Program-made: the position numbers and the translations under genes | Part shown: in pieces, positions 33,808 to 43,054 of the stretch | How the letters are laid out: every line of letters begins with the position of its first letter | Position numbering within the stretch: position 1 is the stretch's first letter | Notes under the pieces: model-generated | What the model was told of the DNA's origin: nothing | What the model saw: only the letters and a program-made list of their open reading frames with translations | Databases searched by the model: none | Assembly (NCBI GenBank): GCA_964458495.1 | Contig: CAYWJB010000005.1 | Location: 124,001-188,000 of the forward strand | DNA from: JANWVO01 sp964458495 | Lineage (GTDB): Bacteria; Acidobacteriota; Terriglobia; Bryobacterales; Bryobacteraceae | Direction: 5' to 3' | Length of the DNA: 64,000 nucleotides

Positions 33808-35985
33808 ATGCGTTCCATCATCCTCTTTCTCGCCATTCTGGGCCTGCTGGCTATCGCCACTGCGGCTCTCGTCGAGCCGCCCGCCATCAAGATGCCCGGC
33901 ACGCAGCCCGGGCAGGTCAGCAACCTGGAGACGCCGGACAAGTGCGACAACTGCCACGGCGGCTACAACCGGGCGGTGGAGCCCGCCTTCAACTGGCGCG
34001 GCAGCATGATGGGCAACGCTTCGCGCGACCCGATCTTCTGGGCGACTCTCGCCATCGCCGAACAGGACTTCGACGGCGCCGGCGACCTCTGCATCCGCTG
34101 CCACTCGACCTCCGGCTGGTACGCCGGGCGTTCTACTCCGACCGACGGCTCCAGGCTCATGTCAGGCGACGCCGACGGCGTCGAATGCGACACCTGCCAC
34201 AAGATGACCAACCCCGACAACAGCGAGCACCTCGGCGTCATGATCAGCCCGTTCATCGCCAACAAAGGCGGCGAGGGCTTCTATGGCAGCGGCATGCTCT
34301 CCCTCTGGCCCAACTCCCACAAGCTCGGTCCTTACAGCGATGCCGATGCGCGGCACCAGTTCCTTCAGTCCCGTTTCCATCGCGACGTCCGCTTCTGCGG
34401 CTCCTGCCACGACGTGTCCAACCCGGTGACGGGGGATCTGGCGCACAACAACGGCAGGCAGGACACTTCGGATTCTGTTTTCGCCAGCGGCAGCCTGAAC
34501 TCCCAGCTCTCGGACAAGGCAGCTTTCAACAACCCGCCATACATGTACGGCATCGTCGAGCGCACCTTCAGCGAGTTCATGGCGGGCGGGCTTTCAAAGA
34601 CGCCCGTCACGAGTTACTCGTCTCTCCCGGCTGATCTCAAAGCCGGCGCCATCGCCGCCGTGGCTGCCAGCGGAAACTACGCCGACGGCACGGCGCGCTA
34701 CTTCAGCTGCCAGACCTGCCACATGCGGGCTGTCACCGGAGCCGGCGCCAACAAGGCAGGCGTCCCCATCCGCACGGATCTGCCGCTGCACGACATGACC
34801 GGCGGCAACTACTGGACGCCGGATGCCATCCTCTACCAGAACACCCGCGGCTGGCTGCGGCTGGGCGGCGGCCTCACCACCACGCAGATCGACGCCCTGA
34901 AAGCAGGCAAGGACCGCGCCATCCAGCAACTGAAGCTGGCCGCAACGCTCTCGGTCGCCGGCAACACGCTCACGATCGTCAACCACACCGGCCACAAGCT
35001 CATCAGCGGCTACCCGGAAGGACGCCGCATGTGGGTCAACATCCAGTGGTTTGACGCTTCCGGCAATCTGGTGCGCGAGGACGGCGAGTACGGTGTCGTC
35101 ACTACTGTCAACGGCACGCCGGTCAAGTCCATCGTCAATCTGAATGACCCGAACACGAAGATCTACGAGGCGCACTACGGGATGACGACAGAGTGGGCCT
35201 TTCAGCTTCGCTCGCTCGGCTATCCCAAAGACATGCCGCTGGCCTTCGATCGCCTCACGGGTGCTGTCACTCTCACGCTCGGACAACTTGCGGAGTGCGC
35301 CGGCTGTGCCTCTGCCGACACCTTCCACTTCGTCCTCAACAACACCGTCACCAAGGACAACCGCATACCGCCTTACGGGTTCAGCTACGAGGAGGCGCGC
35401 AAACGCAATGCGCTCCCGGTGCCGGCCGATCAATACCGCAATGACGACGGCACGTACCGCTACTACGACGAACTGACGCTGAATCCGCCTTCAGAGGCTG
35501 CATATGCCCGGATCCGGCTCCTCTATCAGCCCACAAGCTGGGAGTACGTGCAGTTCCTCTATCTGGCAAACAGGAAGACCAACGCCTTCCTGGCCAGCGA
35601 AGGAGACAATCTCCTGAACACGTGGCTTGCCACGGGCATGGCGGAGCCGTTTGTGATGGCGGAGGCGACCTGGGGCAGTGCGCCCCCACCTGCTTGCCAA
35701 ACGCCCGGAGCGCCGCAAAATCTCTCGGCGAAAGCCGGGAAGAAATCCATCACTCTGTCCTGGTCACCCGGCTCTCCTGCACCCACCGTTGGTTACCGCG
35801 TCTACTACGACCAAAGCGGCAAGCTCCAGCTTCGTTCCGAAGTCTCCGCCGCCACCACGTCTTTCAAGGACACAGGGCTCACCAGCCGTGTGACGTACAC
35901 GTACGTGGTCACTGCCTACAACACCTGCAGTCAGGAAATTGCCGAGAGCCAGCCGAGCAACAAGGCATCCGCGACAGCGCAATAA
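33808..35985 (+). CDS. Secreted five-heme cytochrome c with C-terminal fibronectin III domain
   Basis: A 725-residue exported protein. Residues 1-20 are a signal peptide. Five CXXCH heme sites are seen at 46-50, 95-99, 127-131, 197-201 and 301-305. The region between 310 and 630 has no CXXCH, though CAGC near residue 498 is a CXXC without His. Additional His residues (HNTGHKL-type NHTGHKLISGYPEG) may be distal ligands. Residues about 635-725 form an FN3-like domain (PQNLSAKAGKKSITLSWSPG ... YRVYYDQSG), likely for surface attachment. It may carry electrons outside the cytoplasm. No partner oxidoreductase is adjacent. Confidence 0.85.
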   Translation: MRSIILFLAILGLLAIATAALVEPPAIKMPGTQPGQVSNLETPDKCDNCHGGYNRAVEPAFNWRGSMMGNASRDPIFWATLAIAEQDFDGAGDLCIRCHSTSGWYAGRSTPTDGSRLMSGDADGVECDTCHKMTNPDNSEHLGVMISPFIANKGGEGFYGSGMLSLWPNSHKLGPYSDADARHQFLQSRFHRDVRFCGSCHDVSNPVTGDLAHNNGRQDTSDSVFASGSLNSQLSDKAAFNNPPYMYGIVERTFSEFMAGGLSKTPVTSYSSLPADLKAGAIAAVAASGNYADGTARYFSCQTCHMRAVTGAGANKAGVPIRTDLPLHDMTGGNYWTPDAILYQNTRGWLRLGGGLTTTQIDALKAGKDRAIQQLKLAATLSVAGNTLTIVNHTGHKLISGYPEGRRMWVNIQWFDASGNLVREDGEYGVVTTVNGTPVKSIVNLNDPNTKIYEAHYGMTTEWAFQLRSLGYPKDMPLAFDRLTGAVTLTLGQLAECAGCASADTFHFVLNNTVTKDNRIPPYGFSYEEARKRNALPVPADQYRNDDGTYRYYDELTLNPPSEAAYARIRLLYQPTSWEYVQFLYLANRKTNAFLASEGDNLLNTWLATGMAEPFVMAEATWGSAPPPACQTPGAPQNLSAKAGKKSITLSWSPGSPAPTVGYRVYYDQSGKLQLRSEVSAATTSFKDTGLTSRVTYTYVVTAYNTCSQEIAESQPSNKASATAQ

Positions 35986-36000
35986 CGCCGGCTCGCACCA

Positions 36001-36330
36001 CGAGTCAGACAAACCGGCCGCTCGCGGCTCTGAAAAGGCTGCGCGCGGCTTCGGTCGCGGCGCGGAATGCGTTGACTCGTGGATCAGAGCCGCGCGCCGG
36101 CGGCCGGCGTTCGTCAGAACGACGGCCAGAGTGAGCGGTCCCCCCGCGGCGGCGCGCACGGCGCCGCACCATTCAACCGTGCCGATGGCGAAAGCGAGTC
36201 GGCAACCGCGTTGGAACCGCTCGCTCTCGCGGCCCTGAAGGTGACCGCTCGCTCTCGCGGCGCTGCGCGCCGCTTCGCTCGCGGCTCTGGAAAGGCTGCG
36301 CGCCGCTTCGCTCGCGGCTCTGAAACGGGG
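36001..36330. repeat. Palindromic repeat cluster, locus B
   Basis: The 350-base gap between the cytochrome and nucleoside hydrolase genes contains the same family as at 24.3-25.2 kb. Elements: one full copy at 36083-36141 (TCAGAGCCGCG ... GAGTGAGCGGTCC with a different centre including cgttc-gtca-gaacg), reverse copies near 36016-36034, 36213-36241 and 36243-36289, and a tandem partial copy gctgcgcgccgcttcgctcg... at 36262-36289 and 36295-36322 (33-base period). No gene is supported here. Confidence 0.8.
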
Positions 36331-36337
36331 GCAATCT

Positions 36338-37246
36338 TCAGTTGCGGCCGGCGTTCCGTGTCAGCTGCCCGATGGCCTGCCAGAAGTCGGCACGCATCGC
36401 TTCGGCGTCGATCGACACAGCCGCATCCACCTCCCGCTGCGTGTTTTCAGGCGGCGTGCGCATCCTTTTCCACTTCACGAGCTCCGGCTTCAACACCCAC
36501 TCGACAGCCGCCAGGTCCCACATGATCCACGTGGAGGCGCCCGGCGCGTGCTGCTTCCAGCGGGCAAGCAGAAACTCGCCAAGCCGGCCGTGGCGCGCGA
36601 GCCTCTCCGCCGTGAAGGCATACTCGAACGTCAACGCCCGCGCCACGCTGGCCGGCATCACGCGCAGCTCCAGTTCCCTGCGGTTCAGCACCTCGTTCAG
36701 CGCCGGAATGTCGTTCAGGCAGTTGAATTCGCTTTTGTCCCACACGCCGCGTTCCGTGTCGATGAATGCACCCAGCCAGTACAACCGCATCTTCGGCGCA
36801 ATCGACGGCTCGATCATCAGCGCCGAAGCTACGTTGGTCAACGCGCCCAGTGCAATCACCGTCAGCTTCTCCCCCGCCGGCGTGTCGCGCGCGGCGCGGA
36901 TCAAATGATACGCTGCCGCCGAATAGGCCGCCCGGTCGGCGCCCCACCAATACACGCCCACGGCCGAGCCGCGCGGATGCGGGATCGACATTCGCCCGGT
37001 CAATCCCAGCAGTGCCTCGTTCAGCCGCTGGCTGGCTTCCAGCGTGTTGCCCTCCGCCGCGGGCGACTTGCTCCAGTGCGCAGACGATAGCGCCACAATC
37101 TCCAAATCCTGCGCTGCCAGCATGCGCGTGATGGCGTACAGGTCATCGATTTCATTCGCGGTGTCGGCGTCGATCCAGACCCTCGTCTGCGCCGTTGCGG
37201 CGATGCAGAAGAATAGGGCAGATAACAGCTTCGTCATGTCTTCCAT
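36338..37246 (-). CDS. Exported nucleoside hydrolase-like protein (IUNH family)
   Basis: A 302-residue protein. Residues 1-20 are a signal peptide (KLLSALFFCIAATAQ). The start of the mature part, VWIDADTANEIDDLYAI, is the calcium-binding DxDxxxExDD signature of inosine-uridine nucleoside hydrolases, with the usual second Asp-Gly changed to Asp-Thr-Ala-Asn-Glu. GALTNVASALMIEPSIAPKM is the second family block. It would release ribose and a base from nucleosides outside the cytoplasm. Substrate specificity is unknown. Confidence 0.85.
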   Translation of the reverse strand: MEDMTKLLSALFFCIAATAQTRVWIDADTANEIDDLYAITRMLAAQDLEIVALSSAHWSKSPAAEGNTLEASQRLNEALLGLTGRMSIPHPRGSAVGVYWWGADRAAYSAAAYHLIRAARDTPAGEKLTVIALGALTNVASALMIEPSIAPKMRLYWLGAFIDTERGVWDKSEFNCLNDIPALNEVLNRRELELRVMPASVARALTFEYAFTAERLARHGRLGEFLLARWKQHAPGASTWIMWDLAAVEWVLKPELVKWKRMRTPPENTQREVDAAVSIDAEAMRADFWQAIGQLTRNAGRN

Positions 37247-37277
37247 CCTGCCACCTGGCGCGCCGCCGCGGCCCGGC

Positions 37278-40200
37278 TCAGAACTTCCAGCGCAGTGTCA
37301 GCATCCCCTGCCGCGGCGTTCCCGCCGGTAGAAACACGTGCGTGCTGGTGATCGTGCCGCCGGCGGATACGTTCACGGTCATGTTCGGCTGCCCGTAGTT
37401 GAAGTGGTTCAGCAGGTTCGTGAACGACGCTCCCGCTTCCAGTTGGTGCTCCCGCGGCAGAGTGAACCGCTTCAGCACGCCGGCGTTGAAAACTACGTAT
37501 CCGGGTCCTTCGATCACGTTCCGCCCCGCGTTTCCGAACCGCCCCGCTCCCGCCGGAGGCGGCGCGAACGCCGCACGGTCGAACCAGGCAGCCAGCGTCC
37601 GCGGGTACGTCAGCGGACCCGCGACATCCGGGCGCCCACCAAACGTGTTCGTGTTGGAGGGATCCGAACCCGTGAACACCGGGTTCAGCCAGTGGCCCGT
37701 GCTCAGGTTCAGCAGGAAATTGAGCTGCCAGCCGCCCAGCAGCGGTCCGCGTCCCAGCGGCAGCTCCCACAGCGCCTGATTCATCCACTGGTGCCGAGGC
37801 ACCGAGTAGACGTTGGCCCGGTCCCGCCGCCGGTCGTAAGCGTTCTCGATCTGCGTGTTCAGCTCCGCGTTGTTTGTGTCGTCGACCTCGCTCAGCTGCT
37901 TGGCCCAGATCCACGTCGATTGCAGCTGGAGCCCCCGCGAATAGCGCTTCACCACGCCCGCCTGCAGCCCCTGATAACTGTTGTTGGCCCCGTTCTCCGC
38001 GTAAACTACGTTGTTGTAGATCGGATATGGACGCCTCGACTGCGCGAACGGCTGCGTGGAAGGCAGCGGCTGATTGATGTTGCGCAGGTAGGGCAGCTGC
38101 GTGCCTTTCGTCCCGATGTAGGTCAGCCGCACGCCCAGGTTCCGGCTCAGCTCCCGCTCCACGCTCAACGTGTACTGCAGCGAGTACATATTCCGCAGAT
38201 CCGGCGTCAGCCCGTTCAGGTTCAGCGTGCCCGCCGAACCGGGGGCGGCGAAGGGATTCGCCAGCGTGAACAGCGGCGTCCCGCCGCTGATCGCATTGTT
38301 GCTCGTCGTCGATACCGCGAAGGGTCCCGCCACCTGATTGCCCAGCGCCGCCACGCTGAAGTGCCCGTAGTAGATCCCGGCGCCGCCGCGCACCACCGTG
38401 CGCCCTGTCTCGTCCAGCCGCCAGGAGAATCCGATGCGCGGCGCCCAGTTGTTCTTGTCCGCCCGCCGCAGCGTGCGCCCCAGCCCCGCCTCCTCCGCTG
38501 TTTCCAGCGGCAGTGCGGATGGGTAGAACGGGCTCGTCAGCCGCCGCGCCGCCGCCGAGGCCAGCGTCGCTGCCCCGTTGGCCACGTTGAAGTTGTAGAA
38601 GTTGTCATCTCTTGCAAGGGGCGGGCCGTTATACTCATGCCGCAGCCCGTAGCTCAGGCTGATGCGCGGATGGATTTTCCAGTCGTCTTGCACAAAAAAG
38701 GAAAGATCATTCCATCGGAAATACTGCGCTGCCCACGGGTCGATTCGCCCCACCGTCGTCGGCAATCCCAGCAGAAAATCCCCATAAGGCTGTCCGCTGA
38801 ACCGGTTCGTGAAACTGAAATCGCCGAACAGCGCCGGGTTCGATGTAACATGCCGGTTCACGAACCACCGGATATACTCGATCCCCGCCTTCACCGTGTG
38901 CCGGCCCGCCACCCGTGTCAGGTTGTCGGAAACCTGGAAATGCCCGTCGATCACCGGGTTTAGCAGGATCTGCGTGAACGTGCTCAGCCCCGCCACGCTG
39001 AAACGCGGCACTCCCGGCGCTCCCGGCCGCGGCAGCAGCCCCCGGATGCCGATCCGGTTGAGCAGGTCCTGTCCCTTCACATCCGCCGAGGACTTCGACT
39101 CCAGAACCACGAGCCCGCTGCGGAATTCGTTGAACATGGAGGGGCTGATAGTCCATGCGTGCCCCGCCACAGCCATGTGCATCTTCCGCACGTTGTTCGA
39201 CGTGCCCTCCGTCACCGGCGGCAGCTGCCCCCGCGCGCCCGGAATATCGTAGTCGTCATGCTTGTACTGATAGCGCAGGAAGCCGGACTGCGCGCTGGAA
39301 AAGTTGTGATCGACGCGGCCTTCGAGCAGCCGGTGCCACTCCGCGCCGTTGAAGGCGGCGCGGTAATTGCCCACCGCAAGAGTCTCCGCCCCAAAATTCG
39401 GCGCAGGATAAAGCAGTTCCTGGGCCCGGGCCGCCTCCGGGGCGGTGCGGGACTGCGGAATGCGGTTGTCGGCGAACGGGGCTCCGCCGGCCAGCGGGTC
39501 GCGCACCGCCGCGGCGAACTCGCCGCGGCGCATGGCCAGCGTGGGCACATTCGAGGTGAACGTGTAGCCTCGCACGCCATCGATGAGGTCAGCAGTAGCG
39601 GTGAAGAAAGTCCTGTCTTTCCTCAGCGGCCCGCCGAGGCTCGCTCCATAGTTGTGGATGTTCTGGAAGGCTCGCGAGGGCAGGAAGGGATTTCGGGCAT
39701 CGAGCGCCGCGTTGCGCCCGAACCAGAACAGCGAGCCGTGCAGATTGTTCGTGCCCGTCTTCGTCACCGTCGTCACCGTGCCAAGGCCGCTGAATTCGGC
39801 CCGGTTTCCGGCGATATTCGCGGTAAATTCCTCCACCGATTCCAAGGAGGGCTGTGACACGGGATCCGGACTTCCGAAGTTGCCGAATGTTGTATCCACG
39901 CCGTCCACCTTCAGCCGCAAGCCGTTCGGCCCCGCGCCGGGCGACATCCAGTAGGCACCGTTGCCCATCTGCACGACGCCGGGCACGGTGAGCGGCATCA
40001 GGTTGGCAATCAGTCCCGAATCGCCGGCATTGTTGTACACGCTCCGCAGGTTGGTCGGCAGTTCCAGCACCAGCCGGGAAGAAAGCTGCACTCCGACGCT
40101 TGGGGTCTCGCTCTGCACGAGCGGCGAAGCGGCCTCGCTCACGGTCACCTCCGTGGCCGTGGACGCCAGGTCGAACCGAACGTCCTGCCTCACCGTTCGG

Positions 40201-40598
40201 TAGGCAGCCACCTCGAGGCCCGCAGCCTCGAACCGGCGGAACCCCTTGGCCTCCGCGCTCAGGCGGTACGGTCCCGGCGCCAGGTTGACGAACACATAAT
40301 TGCCCGCCGTGTTGGTCCGGGTCTCCTGCCTGATCCCCGTAGCGCTGTTTTCGAGTACGATGCGCGCCTCCGGCACGGGAGCGCCGCTCGGATCCAGCGC
40401 CAGCCCCGTCACCGCCCCCAGCGGAGACTGCGCCCGCGCCGCTCCCGCCGCGGCGAACAATGCCGCCACCAGCACAACACCGAATCGAAACGTTTCAAAC
40501 GCCAGACGAAAATCCTGTTTCAGCCCTTTCCAGCTGCGCCGCCGCCCGCGGAGCCCGCCATTCGAGGCCAAAGCGAGAACCGGGTTCATGACTCCCAT
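37278..40598 (-). CDS. TonB-dependent receptor-like outer-membrane protein (Oar type)
   Basis: A 1106-residue outer-membrane protein. After a signal region (VLVAALFAAAGAARAQ, about residue 42-57) comes a carboxypeptidase-regulatory-like domain (TGLALDPSGAPVPEARIVLE ... GNYVFVNLAPGPYRLSAEAK) at about 60-145, a plug domain around 150-290 and a large beta barrel to the C-terminus, which ends in LTLRWKF with terminal Phe. These Oar-like receptors are abundant in Acidobacteriota and may import or bind large carbohydrates. The substrate is unknown. ATG 40598 or 40589 may be the start. Confidence 0.9.
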   Translation of the reverse strand: MGVMNPVLALASNGGLRGRRRSWKGLKQDFRLAFETFRFGVVLVAALFAAAGAARAQSPLGAVTGLALDPSGAPVPEARIVLENSATGIRQETRTNTAGNYVFVNLAPGPYRLSAEAKGFRRFEAAGLEVAAYRTVRQDVRFDLASTATEVTVSEAASPLVQSETPSVGVQLSSRLVLELPTNLRSVYNNAGDSGLIANLMPLTVPGVVQMGNGAYWMSPGAGPNGLRLKVDGVDTTFGNFGSPDPVSQPSLESVEEFTANIAGNRAEFSGLGTVTTVTKTGTNNLHGSLFWFGRNAALDARNPFLPSRAFQNIHNYGASLGGPLRKDRTFFTATADLIDGVRGYTFTSNVPTLAMRRGEFAAAVRDPLAGGAPFADNRIPQSRTAPEAARAQELLYPAPNFGAETLAVGNYRAAFNGAEWHRLLEGRVDHNFSSAQSGFLRYQYKHDDYDIPGARGQLPPVTEGTSNNVRKMHMAVAGHAWTISPSMFNEFRSGLVVLESKSSADVKGQDLLNRIGIRGLLPRPGAPGVPRFSVAGLSTFTQILLNPVIDGHFQVSDNLTRVAGRHTVKAGIEYIRWFVNRHVTSNPALFGDFSFTNRFSGQPYGDFLLGLPTTVGRIDPWAAQYFRWNDLSFFVQDDWKIHPRISLSYGLRHEYNGPPLARDDNFYNFNVANGAATLASAAARRLTSPFYPSALPLETAEEAGLGRTLRRADKNNWAPRIGFSWRLDETGRTVVRGGAGIYYGHFSVAALGNQVAGPFAVSTTSNNAISGGTPLFTLANPFAAPGSAGTLNLNGLTPDLRNMYSLQYTLSVERELSRNLGVRLTYIGTKGTQLPYLRNINQPLPSTQPFAQSRRPYPIYNNVVYAENGANNSYQGLQAGVVKRYSRGLQLQSTWIWAKQLSEVDDTNNAELNTQIENAYDRRRDRANVYSVPRHQWMNQALWELPLGRGPLLGGWQLNFLLNLSTGHWLNPVFTGSDPSNTNTFGGRPDVAGPLTYPRTLAAWFDRAAFAPPPAGAGRFGNAGRNVIEGPGYVVFNAGVLKRFTLPREHQLEAGASFTNLLNHFNYGQPNMTVNVSAGGTITSTHVFLPAGTPRQGMLTLRWKF

Positions 40599-40628
40599 TG
40601 TTCCACAGCCCCGCCGGCGCGTCTGCCT

Positions 40629-41081
40629 TCAATCCGGCGCCAGCGGCTGGATCAGCCTCACATGGCGCCATCCGCCATGCGCTTCCATATGCAGCTCTTC
40701 GCGCGCGCCCGCCGGCGCTCGCCCGCTCTTCTCCATCCAGCGGTCCAGCATCTCGTGCGCCCGCGCCACCTCCGCGCTGTCCCCGCGCACGTCGGCAATG
40801 GCCGCCTCTCCGCCGGGCAGCACCAGGGATTCCACCCCCGCGCACGACGGCATCGCGCTCCGAGTCTCCACCCCCGCCTCCACCATCATCCGCCCTGTGT
40901 CTGTGAAGCCCAGATAGCGCAGAAAAGGCTTGCCCTCGCCCTCCTCCCCCAGCGCCTGCAAATGATCCAGCAGCGCCGGCAGCGCCGCGTCGAGCGCCTG
41001 CGCCAGTTCCCCTGCCTCCGCTTCCACGCGAATGGCCAGTGCAGGCCTCTCGACGACCGTCGCCACCAGGATCGAAACCAT
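40629..41081 (-). CDS. GyrI-like/AraC effector-binding-domain protein
   Basis: A 150-residue stand-alone small-molecule-binding domain. The pattern ATVVERPALAIRVEAEAGEL, then GFTDTGRMMVEAGVETRSAM and GGEAAIADVRGDSAEVARAH is that of GyrI-like (SOUL/AraC-effector) domains. There is no DNA-binding part. ATG 41081 overlaps the stop of the upstream isomerase gene (TGATGG), so both are co-translated. The ligand is unknown. Confidence 0.75.
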   Translation of the reverse strand: MVSILVATVVERPALAIRVEAEAGELAQALDAALPALLDHLQALGEEGEGKPFLRYLGFTDTGRMMVEAGVETRSAMPSCAGVESLVLPGGEAAIADVRGDSAEVARAHEMLDRWMEKSGRAPAGAREELHMEAHGGWRHVRLIQPLAPD

Positions 41082-42148
41082 CAGATCATCCTGTCCCGCG
41101 CAAAGGCCAGGCTCCGCTCCAGATCCAGCCATTGCTGCTTCTTCAGTGCCGTCCGGTACTCCGCCACGTCCATGCCCGCCACATCCTCCATCACCATCGG
41201 CTTCATCAGCGGAGACCCGCCCTTCACCAGCGCCAGGAACCGCGCGAACTCCCCCGCTCGCGCCTTCGGAAACGCCTTCCAGAACGAGTCTTCGTAGAAC
41301 GGCACGACCCGCGGCGGCCGCCCCGTGATGATCTCCAGGTGCAGCGGCGCCTGCGGGCACAGGCGCTTGTGCAGCTCCGCCAGCCGCGTCATGTCCACCG
41401 ATCCGTCCCCCGGCGCCGTCCAGTGCGCCGCGCAGCCTCGCGGATGCGGAAAGATCGCCGTGTCCCTTACGTGTGTCGTCACCGCCACGGGGCCCAGCAC
41501 TTCCAGCGTCACCTCGGGATGCTCCACGCACCAGATCGGGTTGCCCGTGTCCAGGCACGCCCCCACCGCGTCCGTGCCTGCCTCCTCCACCACCTGCCGG
41601 CACTCCCAGGCCTGCATGTCCCCCGAGTGGTTCTCGATCGCGATCTTCACCCCCGCCTCAAGCGCCGCCCCCCGCGCCGCCTTCAGCACCCGGACCGTTG
41701 CCTCCATGTGGTACTCGATCCCGTTCGGATGCAGACGGTCCTCGAAATCGCCCAGATAGCATCGCAGCGATCGCGCCCCTGCGAGCTGTGCCACCCGCAG
41801 CGCGCGCCGCAGATGCTCCGCCGCATCCTCTTTCCGGTTCCGGTAAGCCCGCGCCGTCGGACAGATGCACCCCGTGCCGGCGTCCAGCTGAATCCCCAGT
41901 TCCTCCGCCCGTGCCCGCACCCGCCTCAGGTGCGCCTCGTCGAGCGACTCGAAATCACCGAGCGAAGAGATCTGCAGCGCCGTGCAGCCATGGCGCGCGG
42001 CGAACTCGAGATGCTCCATCGCCTTCAGGTTCCACGCGCGCAGCGAGTATGTGTCATAACCGAGCCGCAGCCGCGGCTCCTGCGCCCGTAATTGAAAAGC
42101 GCGCTCCGCCAGGGGTGCAAAGAAGAGAGTCCGTCGGCTGACCGGCAT
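41081..42148 (-). CDS. Sugar phosphate isomerase/epimerase-like TIM-barrel protein
   Basis: A 355-residue protein of the xylose isomerase-like TIM barrel family. Family blocks: LRLGYDTYSLRAWNLKAMEH, LEAGVKIAIENHSGDMQAWE, CLDTGNPIWCVEHPE and a metal-binding end (HLEIITG). The start reads MPVSRRTLFFAPL, a Tat-like SRRxLFF leader, although a typical hydrophobic region after it is short. Substrate unknown; relatives act on sugars or inositol. It overlaps the GyrI-like gene by 1 base. Confidence 0.85.
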   Translation of the reverse strand: MPVSRRTLFFAPLAERAFQLRAQEPRLRLGYDTYSLRAWNLKAMEHLEFAARHGCTALQISSLGDFESLDEAHLRRVRARAEELGIQLDAGTGCICPTARAYRNRKEDAAEHLRRALRVAQLAGARSLRCYLGDFEDRLHPNGIEYHMEATVRVLKAARGAALEAGVKIAIENHSGDMQAWECRQVVEEAGTDAVGACLDTGNPIWCVEHPEVTLEVLGPVAVTTHVRDTAIFPHPRGCAAHWTAPGDGSVDMTRLAELHKRLCPQAPLHLEIITGRPPRVVPFYEDSFWKAFPKARAGEFARFLALVKGGSPLMKPMVMEDVAGMDVAEYRTALKKQQWLDLERSLAFARDRMI

Positions 42149-42192
42149 TTGCCGACATCGTATCAGGAGCAGGTCTCACCCGCGCGCCCGCG

Positions 42193-42600
42193 TCACCACT
42201 CGTTGTAGGGCGTGCCCTCCAGCGATCGCGCTGTCGAGCGCGACCTCACGTCGAAGATCCCCGGCTCCGTCTGGTTCACGCTCGTTACCGCGTCCTCCAT
42301 CACCACGTCCCAGTCCGCCTGCCCCGTCATCGGATCCACGGGCACCTGCCGCAGATAGCCCTCGCGCACCAGATCCTCCAGCGACTGCGGCGCCTTCGAC
42401 TTGTCGTAGGTGTACTCGTCGATCACCGTCCGCAGCGTGAACAGGTTCTGCCGCAGCACCGTCTCCCGCGCCCGGATCACCGACTTCTGGTACATCGGCA
42501 CCGCCACCGACACCAGCACCGCGACCACCGCCATCACGATCATCAACTCGATCAGCGTGAAGCCGGCCAGCCGCCTACCACTCCGAATACAGCGTGCCAT
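42193..42600 (-). CDS. Type II secretion/type IV pilus-type pseudopilin, copy 1
   Basis: A 135-residue prepilin-like protein. The leader RSGRRLAG|FTLIELMIVMAVV has Gly13 before the cleavage site and Glu at +5, followed by the hydrophobic helix. The C-terminal part carries the GspG-like block VPVDPMTGQADW (Asp-Pro-Thr/Met-Gly) and ends in EGTPYNEW. It overlaps the upstream pseudopilin gene by 26 bases. A prepilin peptidase is needed and is not in the window. Confidence 0.9.
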   Translation of the reverse strand: MARCIRSGRRLAGFTLIELMIVMAVVAVLVSVAVPMYQKSVIRARETVLRQNLFTLRTVIDEYTYDKSKAPQSLEDLVREGYLRQVPVDPMTGQADWDVVMEDAVTSVNQTEPGIFDVRSRSTARSLEGTPYNEW

Positions 42601-43054
42601 CGGGCGCCCTCTCCGTCGATTTCGTGTACACGTCGAAAATGTTTTGCCCCCCCCACGATGTCGACTGTGGATCGTCCTGCGTCGAGCGCAGTCCCCAGTC
42701 GGTCGAGTTCGTGAACGGGTCCCGCGGAATCCGCCGCAGGAAGCGGATCTTCTTCCCCGTCGGATCGTTGGCCAGCTTCACCCCTTCCACCAATTGCTCC
42801 AGCGATTCCGGGTAGCACTCCGCGCCCAGCTTTTTCTCGATCCCGCCCTTCTCGCAGGTGTCCTTGTACCGGTCGATCGCCGTGCGCAGCTCCCGCAACG
42901 CGTACCGCAGCTCCCGCTCCTTCTCCCGCCGCACGCGGTAGCGAGCCAGCGGAAGCGCCATCGCCGTCAGGAACATCATGATCGTGAAGGCGACGATCAG
43001 CTCGACCAGCGTTAGCCCGAATTCACGCCTGCTGCTGAGCTCCCTGTGCTTCAT
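42575..43054 (-). CDS. Type II secretion/type IV pilus-type pseudopilin, copy 2
   Basis: A 159-residue prepilin-like protein. The leader SSRREFG|LTLVELIVAFTIM has Gly13 and Glu at +5. The C-terminal part (RRIPRDPFTNSTDWGLRSTQ) is of GspG type and ends in DGTLYSEW, the same tail as copy 1. Its start overlaps the end of the secretin gene by 4 bases, so these three genes form one unit. Confidence 0.9.
   Translation of the reverse strand: MKHRELSSRREFGLTLVELIVAFTIMMFLTAMALPLARYRVRREKERELRYALRELRTAIDRYKDTCEKGGIEKKLGAECYPESLEQLVEGVKLANDPTGKKIRFLRRIPRDPFTNSTDWGLRSTQDDPQSTSWGGQNIFDVYTKSTERAPDGTLYSEW

Noticed and set aside
37278..40598. Full TonB-dependent transport operon
   Set aside because: Only the receptor and an unlinked TonB-domain protein are seen; no ExbB/ExbD or SusD-like partner is present in the window.
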